This document shows positions 19,283-27,113 of a DNA stretch of 64,000 nucleotides, one piece after another (the stretch's first letter is position 1; each line of letters begins with the position of its first letter). The stretch spans positions 62,001 through 126,000 of the forward strand of contig NZ_JAKJHZ010000009.1 in assembly GCF_021648885.1 (NCBI RefSeq). The letters are read 5' to 3'. The notes beneath the pieces were generated by a model. It worked only from the letters and a program-made list of their open reading frames with translations. It did no database searches and had not been told where the DNA came from. The position numbers were made by a program, and so were the translations under genes. Source of the DNA: Nocardioides potassii (GTDB taxonomy: Bacteria; Actinomycetota; Actinomycetes; Propionibacteriales; Nocardioidaceae).

Positions 19283-19735
19283 GTGACGCTGTACGCCGCC
19301 TACGGGACGAACCTCGATCCCGCCCGGATGAGCGAGCGCTGCCCTCACTCGATCCTGCAGTCCACGGGCTGGCTGACGGGCTGGCGGCTGACGTTCGGAG
19401 GCGAGGAGCACGGCTGGGACGGCGCGCTGTCGACGATCGTCCAGGACCCCTTCGAGCAGGTCTTCGTCGCGGTCTACGACGTCACCCCCGAGGACGAGCG
19501 GGCGCTCGACGGCTGGGAGGCCGCCGACAGCGGGCTCTACCGCAAGACCAAGGTGCGCGTGCAGACGATGACGGGGCCGATGGTCGTGTGGGCCTACGTC
19601 CTCGACGCCTACGAGGGCGGGCTGCCCTCGGCGTCCTACCTCGGCGTCCTCGCCGACGCCGCCGAGGCGGCCGGTGCCCCGGAGGACTACGTCCACGCCC
19701 TCCGGAGCCGGGCCTGCCGCTCCACCGGCCTCTGA
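19283..19735 (+). CDS. Gamma-glutamylcyclotransferase-like (AIG2/GGCT) protein
   Basis: A 150-residue cytosolic protein of the gamma-glutamylcyclotransferase fold, which cyclises gamma-glutamyl amino acids to 5-oxoproline. The family signature YAAYGTNLDP is at the N-terminus (about 4-13). The acidic segment ERALDGWEAADSGLYRK contains the candidate catalytic glutamate, followed by the strand that closes the barrel. Length fits. The exact substrate in actinobacteria, which use mycothiol rather than glutathione, is open. The GTG start is supported by the adjoining -10 hexamer. Confidence 0.82.
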   Translation: MTLYAAYGTNLDPARMSERCPHSILQSTGWLTGWRLTFGGEEHGWDGALSTIVQDPFEQVFVAVYDVTPEDERALDGWEAADSGLYRKTKVRVQTMTGPMVVWAYVLDAYEGGLPSASYLGVLADAAEAAGAPEDYVHALRSRACRSTGL

Positions 19736-19776
19736 GGGCACTCCCGGCCGCCCGCGGCACGGCGCCCCGCTGGCCC

Positions 19777-19782
19777 TAGAGT
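19777..19782 (+). promoter_or_regulatory. -10 hexamer of the purine nucleoside phosphorylase gene, leaderless configuration
   Basis: TAGAGT ends 7 bases before the ATG at 19790. It rules out the in-frame GTG at 19781, which would sit inside the hexamer. Confidence 0.5.
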
Positions 19783-19789
19783 GCGGCCC

Positions 19790-20590
19790 ATGAGCGAGAC
19801 GAACCCGTACGACAACGCCCAGGCCGCCGCCGCGAAGCTCGCCGCGCTGACCGGGGTGGAGCGCCACGACATCGCCCTGGTGCTGGGTTCGGGCTGGCTG
19901 CCGGCCGTGGACGCGCTGGGCGAGGCGACCGCCGAGATCGACACCACCGACCTGCCCGGGTTCAGCGCCGCCGCGGTCGCCGGGCACAGCGGCAAGATCC
20001 GCTCGATCAGGAGCGGTGAGAAGAACCTCCTGGTCTTCCTCTCGCGCACCCACTTCTACGAGGGCAAGGGCGTCGCCGCGGTCGTGCACCCGATCCGTAC
20101 GGCGGCCGCTGCCGGGTGCTCGGCCATCGTGCTCACCAACGGGTGCGGAGGCCTCAAGGAGGGTTGGCAGCCCGGTCAGCCGGTGCTGATCTCCGACCAC
20201 ATCAACCTGACCGGCACCAGCCCCATCGTCGGCGCGAACTTCGTCGACCTCACCGACCTCTACAGCCCGCGCCTGCGCGCGCTGTGCAAGGAGGTGGACG
20301 GCAGCCTCGACGAGGGCGTCTACGTGCAGTTCCCCGGCCCGCACTACGAGACGCCCGCCGAGGTCCGGATGGCCGGCATCATGGGCGGCCACCTCGTCGG
20401 CATGAGCACCACCCTCGAGGCGATCGCCGCCCGCGAGGCCGGCATGGAGATCCTCGGCATCAGCCTGGTCACCAACCTGGCGGCGGGCCTGAGCGGTGAG
20501 CCGCTCAACCACGAGGAGGTCCTCGAGGCCGGCAAGGCCGCCGCGAGCCGGATGGGCGGCCTGCTCAGCCAGGTCGTCAGCCGCATCTGA
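19790..20590 (+). CDS. punA: Purine-nucleoside phosphorylase
   Basis: Splits purine (deoxy)nucleosides with phosphate into base and (deoxy)ribose-1-phosphate. The 266-residue sequence is of the trimeric, high-molecular-mass-specific class. It shows the phosphate-binding region VLGSGW and GHSGKIRS, SRTHFYEGKG, GPHYETPAEVRM, and the base-recognition block MSTTLEAIAAREAGM ending in the TNLAAG segment. The ATG at 19790 is supported by the directly adjoining -10. The downstream epimerase gene starts inside this gene's stop codon. Together with add, cdd, deoA and deoC in this window it forms a nucleoside salvage set. Confidence 0.94.
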   Translation: MSETNPYDNAQAAAAKLAALTGVERHDIALVLGSGWLPAVDALGEATAEIDTTDLPGFSAAAVAGHSGKIRSIRSGEKNLLVFLSRTHFYEGKGVAAVVHPIRTAAAAGCSAIVLTNGCGGLKEGWQPGQPVLISDHINLTGTSPIVGANFVDLTDLYSPRLRALCKEVDGSLDEGVYVQFPGPHYETPAEVRMAGIMGGHLVGMSTTLEAIAAREAGMEILGISLVTNLAAGLSGEPLNHEEVLEAGKAAASRMGGLLSQVVSRI

Positions 20591-21399
20591 TGCGCGTCCT
20601 CGTCACCGGGGCCGCCGGGAGCCTCGGCCGCGTCGTCACCGTCGGACTGGCCGGACTCGGCCACGACGTCGTCGGGCTCGACCTCGTGCCGGCGCCCGAG
20701 GGCACCCCCTTTCCCTGGCACGAGGCCGACTGCGCCGACGGCGACGCGGTGGAGGCGGTCTTCGCCTCTCTCTCCACCGGGGGCAGCCTGGACGCGGTGG
20801 TCCACCTCGCGGGCGTGCCGGACGAGGCGTCGCTGCCCGACGAGCTCACCTCGCACGTGATCACCACGGCAGCCCTGCTCGACGCGATGGTCGCCCACCG
20901 CGTGCACCGCATCGTCTACGCCTCCTCCAACCACGCCGTCGGGCGCACGCCCCGCGCCGACGGCGACCTCACCGAGCACGCCCTCCCCCGCCCCGACACC
21001 TACTACGGGGTCGCGAAGGTCGCCGCGGAGGCGCTGCTGCAGCTCTTCGCCGACCGCCACGGCATCGACGCGGTCGCCTGCCGGATCGGCTCGTTCCTGG
21101 ACCGGCCGGCCAGCGTCCGCGGGCTCTCCACCTGGCTGTCGTACGACGACGGCGTCCGGATGGTCGAAGCGGCCCTCACCGCCCCGGCTCCCGGCTTCGC
21201 GGTGCTCTACGGCATCAGCGCCAACACCCGCGGCTGGTGGGACCTCGAGCCCGGACGGCGGCTGGGGTACGAGCCGCAGGACGACGCCGAGGACTTCGCC
21301 GACGAGGTCGAGCCCGGCCCCGACGACGAGGCCGAGGCCGAGTTCGCCGGCGGGCCGTTCACGCTCCCCCGCTTCCACCGCCCCGCGCTCGGGTCCTGA
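20590..21399 (+). CDS. NAD-dependent epimerase/dehydratase (uronate dehydrogenase-like)
   Basis: An extended SDR enzyme of 269 residues. The Rossmann motif VTGAAGSLGRVV is at about 5-16, the catalytic serine region reads YASSNHAVG, and the YxxxK motif is present as YYGVAKVA. The SNHAVG segment and overall length resemble uronate dehydrogenases and related hexose oxidoreductases, but substrate is inferred. The C-terminus carries an acidic tail of about 25 residues (EDFADEVEPGPDDEAEAE). The gene starts at the last base of the punA stop codon, so it is translated in step with it. A link between the two functions is not evident. Confidence 0.85.
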   Translation: MRVLVTGAAGSLGRVVTVGLAGLGHDVVGLDLVPAPEGTPFPWHEADCADGDAVEAVFASLSTGGSLDAVVHLAGVPDEASLPDELTSHVITTAALLDAMVAHRVHRIVYASSNHAVGRTPRADGDLTEHALPRPDTYYGVAKVAAEALLQLFADRHGIDAVACRIGSFLDRPASVRGLSTWLSYDDGVRMVEAALTAPAPGFAVLYGISANTRGWWDLEPGRRLGYEPQDDAEDFADEVEPGPDDEAEAEFAGGPFTLPRFHRPALGS

Positions 21400-21407
21400 G
21401 GCGCACC

Positions 21408-21438
21408 TTGACTTGGAGCGCACTCCAAGTCGGACACT
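21408..21438 (+). promoter_or_regulatory. MerR-type promoter/operator of the merR gene
   Basis: A -35 TTGACT (21408-21413) and a -10 GACACT (21433-21438) are separated by 19 bases, the over-long spacing typical of MerR-controlled promoters. Between them lies the perfect palindrome ACTTGGAG-CGCA-CTCCAAGT (21411-21430). The GTG start follows 6 bases after the -10. The same arrangement recurs at 21839. Confidence 0.72.
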
Positions 21439-21444
21439 GGTGCG

Positions 21445-21819
21445 GTGACCAGCCTGAGCATCGCCGAGGCCGCCGAGCAGACCGGCCTGACCGCGCACAC
21501 CCTCCGCTACTACGAGCGTGACGGGCTGATGCTGCGATCGGTGGAGCGGGCGTCGTCGGGACACCGTCGCTACACCGACGAGGACCTGCGGTGGATCCAG
21601 ATGGTCACGCGGCTACGGGCCACCGGAATGCCCATCCGTGACGTACGGCGCTACGCCGCGCTGGTCCGCGAGGGCGACGGCAACGAGGCGGAGCGGCTCG
21701 ACCTGCTCCTCGCCCACCGCCAGGTCGTCGAGCAGCAGCTGGCCGAGGTGACCTCGCACCTGCGGGCGATCGACCACAAGATCGCGCTCTACGAGCACAC
21801 GGTTCGGCCTGCCTCCTGA
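21445..21819 (+). CDS. MerR family transcriptional regulator
   Basis: A promoter-untwisting regulator of 124 residues. The winged HTH (about 3-72) begins SIAEAAEQTGLTAHTLRYYE, the standard MerR opening, followed by a dimerisation coiled coil (about 80-118). No cysteines are present to bind metal, so it belongs to the small-molecule or stress-responsive MerR-like group often paired with aldo/keto reductases and SDR enzymes. It probably controls itself and the aldo/keto reductase 56 bases downstream, since both carry the same operator at the same distance from the start codon. Confidence 0.92.
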   Translation: MTSLSIAEAAEQTGLTAHTLRYYERDGLMLRSVERASSGHRRYTDEDLRWIQMVTRLRATGMPIRDVRRYAALVREGDGNEAERLDLLLAHRQVVEQQLAEVTSHLRAIDHKIALYEHTVRPAS

Positions 21820-21838
21820 CAGGTCGTCCTGGGCAGGC

Positions 21839-21869
21839 TTGACTTGGAGCGCACTCGAAGGAGTTCGCT
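21839..21869 (+). promoter_or_regulatory. MerR-type promoter/operator of the aldo/keto reductase gene
   Basis: TTGACT (21839-21844), a 19-base spacer and TTCGCT (21864-21869). The operator matches the one at 21411 except for a change in its right arm (CTCGAAG). The distance from TTGACT to the start codon, 37 bases, is identical to that of merR. Confidence 0.65.
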
Positions 21870-21875
21870 GGAGCC

Positions 21876-22877
21876 ATGACCACAGCAGACATCGGACAGC
21901 GCACGCTCGGCACCACCTCCTCGCTCACCGTGAGCACCCTCGGCCTCGGCTGCATGGGGATGTCGGAGTTCTACGGCACCCCTGACGAGCAGTCCGGCAT
22001 CGACACCATCCACCGCGCCCTCGACCTCGGCGTCACCTTCCTCGACACCGCCGACATGTACGGCCCGTTCACCAACGAGCAGCTCGTCGGCCGCGCGATC
22101 GCAGGTCGTCGCGACGAGGTGCAGCTGGCGACCAAGTTCGGCAACGAGCGCAACCCCGACGGGTCCTGGGTCGGCATCAACGGCTCTCCCGACTACGTCC
22201 GCGCCGCGTGCGACGCCTCGCTGCAGCGCCTCGGGGTCGACCACATCGACCTCTACTACCAGCACCGCGTCGACAGGTCGGTGCCGATCGAGGAGACGGT
22301 CGGGGCGATGAAGGAGCTCGTCGAGGCCGGGAAGGTGCGCCACCTCGGCCTCTCCGAGGCTGGCGCGGAGACCATCCGCCGGGCCCACGAGGTCCACCCG
22401 ATCACGGCCCTGCAGTCGGAGTACTCGCTCTTCACCCGCGACCTCGAGGACCAGGTGCTGCCGGTGCTGCGCGAGCTGGGCATCGGCCTCGTCCCGTACT
22501 CCCCGCTGGGGCGCGGCATCCTCACCGGCGCCGTCTCCAGGGAGACGCTGGAGGCCGGCGACTCCCGCGCGGCGGGGCGCTTCCCGCGGTTCGAGGGCGA
22601 GGCCCTCGACGCCAACCTCTCCCTGGTCGAGAAGGTGAAGGAGCTCGCGGCGCAGAAGGACTGCACCCCCGGCCAGCTCGCGCTCGCCTGGGTGCTCGCC
22701 CAGGGCCAGGACGTCGCTCCGATCCCCGGCACCAAGCGCGTGAAGTACCTCGAGGAGAACGTCGGCGCGGTCGGCGTGGAGCTCACCGAGGACGACCTCG
22801 CCGCGCTCGAGCAGGCCGTGCCGCGTGACGCCGTGGTCGGCGAGCGCTACGGCGACATGTCCACCATCGACGCCTGA
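21876..22877 (+). CDS. Aldo/keto reductase
   Basis: An NADPH-dependent carbonyl reductase of 333 residues with the TIM-barrel AKR pattern. The family signature [12 protein letters not shown] (about 48-59) contains the catalytic Asp and Tyr, and the catalytic Lys lies in LATKFG. The C-terminal cofactor region reads [14 protein letters not shown]. It resembles the YakC/AKR13-like group. A MerR operator directly precedes it, so it is likely induced by the ligand of that regulator, perhaps a toxic aldehyde or quinone (inference). The 3' end forms a short hairpin around the stop codon and converges on the DUF2252 gene. Confidence 0.92.
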   Translation: MTTADIGQRTLGTTSSLTVSTLGLGCMGMSEFYGTPDEQSGIDTIHRALDLGVTFLDTADMYGPFTNEQLVGRAIAGRRDEVQLATKFGNERNPDGSWVGINGSPDYVRAACDASLQRLGVDHIDLYYQHRVDRSVPIEETVGAMKELVEAGKVRHLGLSEAGAETIRRAHEVHPITALQSEYSLFTRDLEDQVLPVLRELGIGLVPYSPLGRGILTGAVSRETLEAGDSRAAGRFPRFEGEALDANLSLVEKVKELAAQKDCTPGQLALAWVLAQGQDVAPIPGTKRVKYLEENVGAVGVELTEDDLAALEQAVPRDAVVGERYGDMSTIDA

Positions 22878-22883
22878 GGCGTC
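22869..22883. terminator. Short hairpin around the stop codon between convergent genes
   Basis: GACGCC and GGCGTC flank the TGA stop codon, which forms the 3-base loop. It could mark 3' ends for both convergent genes, but the stem is short and has no T-run. Confidence 0.25.
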
Positions 22884-22892
22884 ACGCGAGGG

Positions 22893-24203
22893 TCACGTGG
22901 CGGCGATCCCCACGTGGCCCTCGCGGAAGGCGTCGACGAACAGCGCGTGGTCCTCGCGGACGCGGACGGCGTACGCGATCCCCCAGTCGCACAGCCACTG
23001 GACGAAGTCGTTGCGCCGGCCCTCGAGCGACCGCGAGATCGCCGCCTCGACGTCGAAGTCGACGAGGTCCTGCTGGCTGTCCTCGTCGGAGGCGCAGTGG
23101 ATCTTCGCGGTCGCCCGGCCGAGGAGGTCGACGACCGAGCGCATGTCCTCGGGCTCGTTGATCTCCGTCCAGTCGAGGTCGACCTCGTAGGGCGAGACCT
23201 CGGCGATCACGTAGCCGACGCCGTCGATGCTCGTGTGCCCGAGCAGCGGGTCGGTGTGCACCTGCAGCGCGCGCTGGCTGACGACCGTGCGGTGGCCCTC
23301 GTGCTCGAAGTAGGCGTCGACCTCGCTGGTGTCCACGAACCGGCTCAGGGCCGGGATGTTGGCCTGCTTCATGCTCAGCACGACGTCGTTGTCGAGGGCC
23401 TGGCTGTAGCCCTCGACGAGCACGTTGTACGCCGGGAGGCCGGCGCTGCCGATGCCGAAGCCGGACTTCCCCACCACGTCGCGCAGCTCGTAGAACAGGT
23501 CGCGGTCGAAGCGCTTGGACTGCGGGATCGTGTCGAGGTAGCCGCGGAACGCGTTCACCACCTCGGCCCGCTCGTCACGACCCAGGCGGCGTGTGGTGCC
23601 GTCCTCGGTGAACCGCCGCTTCCCGTCCCGCATGAGCGTCATGCCGTCGAGGAGGTCGGCGCGACGCATCTGCCGCGCGGCGACCAACGCGGTCAGTACC
23701 GGCCCCTCGGCCGTGTCGAGGGTGATCTCGAAGTCGTCGTCGGAGTCCGAGGCGACGTAGTGGTTGACCTGGGCCAGGTAGGAGCGGACGTAGCGGCCGA
23801 TCAGCTTGCGGATCGCGTCCTCGGGCAGCGCCTTCTGCCACCCCACCAGCGCCAGGCTGGCCGCGAACCGCTGGAGGTCCCAGGTGAACCGGCCGAGGTA
23901 GGCCTCGTCGAAGTCGTTGATGTCGAAGACCAGCCGGCCGTCGGAGTTGAGGTAGGTCCCGAAGTTCTCGACGTGCAGGTCGCCGTGGATCCAGATCCGC
24001 TCCGAGCCGTGGGCGGCCCAGTCGTCGGTCTCCTGCGTCACGTCGTTGAAGAACAGGCACGCGCTGCCGCGGTAGAAGGCATGCGGGTCGCGCGCCATCT
24101 TGCGGTACTTCGCCCGGAACGCGGCCGGGTCGGCCCGCATCAGCGGCGCGAAGGCGTCGCGCAGCACGTCGATGATCACGTCGGTCCGGTTGCTGGAGGC
24201 CAT
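22893..24203 (-). CDS. DUF2252 family protein
   Basis: A 436-residue cytosolic protein of a family with a kinase-like (phosphotransferase) fold but no proven reaction. Recognisable family blocks are FYRGSACLFFNDV near the N-terminus, RIWIHGDLHVENFGTY and FDINDFDEAYLGRFTWDL. The latter two resemble the HGD and ND/IDFD active-site motifs of aminoglycoside phosphotransferase-like enzymes, which supports an ATP-dependent role by inference. The ATG at 24203 is chosen because the family N-terminus begins there and a TAGAGT -10 ends 7 bases upstream. It is divergent from tpx, with only 37 bases between the two start codons. Confidence 0.88.
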   Translation of the reverse strand: MASSNRTDVIIDVLRDAFAPLMRADPAAFRAKYRKMARDPHAFYRGSACLFFNDVTQETDDWAAHGSERIWIHGDLHVENFGTYLNSDGRLVFDINDFDEAYLGRFTWDLQRFAASLALVGWQKALPEDAIRKLIGRYVRSYLAQVNHYVASDSDDDFEITLDTAEGPVLTALVAARQMRRADLLDGMTLMRDGKRRFTEDGTTRRLGRDERAEVVNAFRGYLDTIPQSKRFDRDLFYELRDVVGKSGFGIGSAGLPAYNVLVEGYSQALDNDVVLSMKQANIPALSRFVDTSEVDAYFEHEGHRTVVSQRALQVHTDPLLGHTSIDGVGYVIAEVSPYEVDLDWTEINEPEDMRSVVDLLGRATAKIHCASDEDSQQDLVDFDVEAAISRSLEGRRNDFVQWLCDWGIAYAVRVREDHALFVDAFREGHVGIAAT

Positions 24204-24210
24204 GCGCCGC

Positions 24211-24216
24211 ACTCTA
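24211..24216 (-). promoter_or_regulatory. -10 hexamer of the DUF2252 gene, leaderless configuration
   Basis: On the minus strand TAGAGT ends 7 bases before the ATG at 24203. Confidence 0.5.
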
Positions 24217-24227
24217 GGTGTGCGGTC

Positions 24228-24233
24228 TAGGTT
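24228..24233 (+). promoter_or_regulatory. -10 hexamer of tpx, leaderless configuration
   Basis: TAGGTT ends 7 bases before the ATG at 24241. The two divergent -10 elements are 11 bases apart, so the -35 region of each promoter lies over the start of the other gene. Confidence 0.5.
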
Positions 24234-24240
24234 GGGGTCC

Positions 24241-24738
24241 ATGGCAACCACACAGTTCGGTGACACCACCGTCAGCACCGTCGGCGAGCTCCCCACGGTC
24301 GGCTCGCAGGCTCCCGGATGGGACCTCGTCGGGCTGAAGTTCCAGCCCCTGACCGACGCCGACGCCGAGGGCAAGCGCGTCGTGCTTAACATCTTCCCCA
24401 GCATCGACACCGGCGTGTGCCAGGCGAGCGTGCGGAAGTTCAACGAGCTCGCCGCCGGCCTCGACAACACGGCCGTCGTCAACGTCTCGGTCGACCTGCC
24501 GCTCGCGCAGGCCCGGTTCTGCGGCGCCGAGGGCATCGAGGACGTCGAGGTCGGCTCGGCCTTCCGCTCCTCGTTCGGGCGCGACTACGGCGTCGAGATG
24601 GCCGACGGCGGCTGGCAGGGCATGCTCGCGCGCGCGGTCGTCGTCCTCGACACCGACCGGACCGTTCTGCACACCCAGCTCACCGACTCCATCGGCACCG
24701 AGCCCGACTACGACGCCGCAGTGGCCGCGCTCAGCTGA
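24241..24738 (+). CDS. tpx: Thiol peroxidase
   Basis: A peroxiredoxin of 165 residues that reduces peroxides with electrons from thioredoxin. The peroxidatic cysteine is Cys60 in FPSIDTGVCQ and the resolving cysteine is Cys94 in ARFCGAEG, matching the atypical 2-Cys Tpx class. Length is typical. The last 8 bases overlap the convergent MOSC gene. Confidence 0.95.
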   Translation: MATTQFGDTTVSTVGELPTVGSQAPGWDLVGLKFQPLTDADAEGKRVVLNIFPSIDTGVCQASVRKFNELAAGLDNTAVVNVSVDLPLAQARFCGAEGIEDVEVGSAFRSSFGRDYGVEMADGGWQGMLARAVVVLDTDRTVLHTQLTDSIGTEPDYDAAVAALS

Positions 24739-25402
24739 CCGAGCCCTGGCTGGCTCGTCCGGACAGCCGGGCGAGCCAGTCGTGCTCGACGGACGGCAGG
24801 ACCCGGGCGTCGAGGAGGACCCTGGCGAGATCCCGGTCGCCCATCGCGGCGCGGAAGAACATCGGCACCGTCAGCCCGTGCCCGGGCCGGTGCACCACCT
24901 CGACCGGGTCGCCCGGCCGGATCACGCCTGGCTCGCGGACGGCGAGGTAGGCGCCCGTCCGCCCGCGTTCGGTGAAGCGTCGTACCCACGCCCGCTCGCC
25001 CATGTGCTTGGCGAACGTCACGCACGGCACGCGCGGCCCGCGGACCTCGAGCAGGGTCTCCCCCACCCGCCACTGCTCGCCGACCTCGGCCTCGTCGACG
25101 CCCACGCCGACCGTGGTGAGGTTCTCGCCGAACATCCCGTCGCCGAGCTCACGCCCGAGGTGCTCGCCCCACCAGTCGAGCTCCTCGCGGGCGACGGCGT
25201 ACACCGCCTGCGTCTCGCCACCGTGGTGCTTGCGACTGATGATCGCGTCGCCGACGACCCCGCTGCCGAGGCCGCCCCGCTTCGGTCCCGGGTCGCGCAC
25301 CTCGATCCGCTCGACCGGGCGCTTGCGGATCCCGCTGGGCCGCTTCATCCCCGGCACCACCTCGGCGACGCCGGCGTTGACGGAGCGGACGACGGTGGGC
25401 AC
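24731..25402 (-). CDS. MOSC domain-containing protein
   Basis: A 223-residue protein with a MOSC (molybdenum cofactor sulfurase C-terminal) domain. The N-terminal strand pattern VVRSVNAG and the block GMFGENLTTVGV are typical of the YiiM-like subgroup. The conserved cysteine thought to carry sulfur or bind the pterin metal lies in GPRVPCVTF. The role is probably in molybdoenzyme chemistry or thiol detoxification, but partners are not in this window. The start is one of two adjacent in-frame GTGs (25402 or 25408). Confidence 0.85.
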   Translation of the reverse strand: MPTVVRSVNAGVAEVVPGMKRPSGIRKRPVERIEVRDPGPKRGGLGSGVVGDAIISRKHHGGETQAVYAVAREELDWWGEHLGRELGDGMFGENLTTVGVGVDEAEVGEQWRVGETLLEVRGPRVPCVTFAKHMGERAWVRRFTERGRTGAYLAVREPGVIRPGDPVEVVHRPGHGLTVPMFFRAAMGDRDLARVLLDARVLPSVEHDWLARLSGRASQGSVS

Positions 25403-25444
25403 GCGCACACGGTAGCCCGGGAGCCGGGTGGGCGCCCGCGGATA

Positions 25445-25450
25445 TAGCCT
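25445..25450 (+). promoter_or_regulatory. -10 hexamer of the phosphosugar mutase gene, leaderless configuration
   Basis: TAGCCT, within TATAGCCT, ends 6 bases before the ATG at 25457. Confidence 0.5.
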
Positions 25451-25456
25451 CCGCAC

Positions 25457-27112
25457 ATGACCGCACCGCAGCAGCTGATCGACGAGGCCCGCGCGTGGGT
25501 CGCCGAGGACCCCGACGACCGGACCAGGGCCGAGCTGGAGGCAGTCGTCGCGGCCGCCGAGCGCGGCGAGGAGACCGACCTGGCCGACCGCTTCGCCGGC
25601 ACCCTCGAGTTCGGTACGGCGGGACTGCGAGGCGCGCTGGGTGCCGGCCCCAACCGGATGAACCGGGTCGTGGTGACCCGCGCGGCCGCCGGCCTGGCGG
25701 CGTACCTCCTCGACACCGGCCACCGCGGCGGGTCCGTCGTGATCGGCTACGACGCCCGGCACAACTCCGATGCCTTCGCGCGCGACACGGCCGAGATCAT
25801 GACCGGCGCCGGGTTCAAGGCGCTCGTCATGCCCCGCACGCTGCCCACGCCCCTCCTCGCCTTCGCGATCCGCGAGCTCGGCTGTGTCGCCGGCGTGATG
25901 GTCACGGCCAGCCACAACCCGCCGGAGGACAACGGCTACAAGGTCTACCTCGGCGACGGCAGCCAGATCGTGCCGCCGGCCGACAGCGAGATCGCGGACC
26001 GGATCGCAGCCGTGGGCCGGCTCTCCGACCTGCCGCGCGGCGGCGCCGGCACGCCCGTCGGCGAGGAGATCGTCGACCGCTACCTCGACACCGTCGCGGG
26101 CCTGGCCGAGGACGGCCCGCGCGACCTCAGCATCGTCTACACGCCGCTCCACGGCGTCGGAGGCACGACGGTCGCGCAGGTCCTCGAGACCGCCGGTTTC
26201 GACGCACCGCACGTCGTGGAGCAGCAGGAGCAGCCCGACCCCGACTTCCCCACCGTGTCCTTCCCCAACCCGGAGGAGCCGGGTGCGATGGACCTCGCGA
26301 TGGCGCTCGCCGCGGAGAAGAAGGCCGATCTCGTGGTCGCCAACGACCCGGACGCCGACCGTTGCGCCGTGGCGGTCCCTGAGGCGCACGGTTGGCGGAT
26401 GCTGCGCGGCGACGAGGTCGGCGCACTGCTCGCCCACCATCTCCTGGCCCGCGGCCGGAGCGGTGTCTACGCCAACTCGATCGTGTCCTCGAGCCTGCTC
26501 GGCAAGATGGCGACGGCCGCCGGCCAGCCGCACGAGGAGACCCTGACCGGCTTCAAGTGGATCGGCCGCGTCAAGGGCCTGGCCTTCGGCTACGAGGAGG
26601 CCCTGGGCTACTGCTGCGACCCCGACAACGTCCGCGACAAGGACGGCGTCTCGGCGCTCCTGCTGGTCTGCGAGCTCGCCGCGGCGGCGAAGGCGGAGGG
26701 CCGCGGGCTCACCGACATCCTCGACGACATCGCCCGCGAGCACGGCCTGCACGCCACCGACCAGCTGTCGGTGCGCTTCGACGACCTCGCGCAGATCCCC
26801 GCCACCATGGACCGCGTGCGCACCACGCCGCCGACCACGCTGGGCGGCCTCGCCGTCGAGAAGGTCGAGGACCTCTCCGAGGGGTCGGCCGAGCTGCCCC
26901 CGACGGACGGCCTGCGCTACACCCTCGCCGAGGGCGCCCGGGTGATCGTCCGCCCGAGCGGCACCGAGCCCAAGGTGAAGTGCTACCTCGAGGTCGTCAT
27001 CCCCGTCGACGCCAGCCCGGACGGAGGTGACGTCGACGCCGCCCGCATCTCCGCCGTCGGCCGGCTCGACGCGATCACCGCCGACCTGCGGGGCGCGGTC
27101 TTCGGCGGCTGA
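25457..27112 (+). CDS. Phosphosugar mutase (phosphoglucomutase/phosphomannomutase family)
   Basis: Moves a phosphate between C1 and C6 (or C5) of a sugar. The 551 residues show the phosphoserine loop VTASHNPPEDNGYKVY, with catalytic Ser152, the metal-binding DPDADR loop at about 296-301, the sugar-binding GEEALGYC-like segment, and the C-terminal phosphate loop RPSGTEPKVK. The long form (about 550 residues) is the PgmB/ManB type, which in several bacteria also acts as phosphopentomutase. That activity would connect punA and deoA products to deoC here, but it is inferred from context. The next gene follows after 1 base. Confidence 0.93.
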   Translation: MTAPQQLIDEARAWVAEDPDDRTRAELEAVVAAAERGEETDLADRFAGTLEFGTAGLRGALGAGPNRMNRVVVTRAAAGLAAYLLDTGHRGGSVVIGYDARHNSDAFARDTAEIMTGAGFKALVMPRTLPTPLLAFAIRELGCVAGVMVTASHNPPEDNGYKVYLGDGSQIVPPADSEIADRIAAVGRLSDLPRGGAGTPVGEEIVDRYLDTVAGLAEDGPRDLSIVYTPLHGVGGTTVAQVLETAGFDAPHVVEQQEQPDPDFPTVSFPNPEEPGAMDLAMALAAEKKADLVVANDPDADRCAVAVPEAHGWRMLRGDEVGALLAHHLLARGRSGVYANSIVSSSLLGKMATAAGQPHEETLTGFKWIGRVKGLAFGYEEALGYCCDPDNVRDKDGVSALLLVCELAAAAKAEGRGLTDILDDIAREHGLHATDQLSVRFDDLAQIPATMDRVRTTPPTTLGGLAVEKVEDLSEGSAELPPTDGLRYTLAEGARVIVRPSGTEPKVKCYLEVVIPVDASPDGGDVDAARISAVGRLDAITADLRGAVFGG

Positions 27113-27113
27113 C

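Noticed and set aside
17776-19779. Long plus-strand frame over lpd
   Set aside because: Antisense to a complete lpd gene with intact FAD, disulfide and NAD motifs; no motif of its own.
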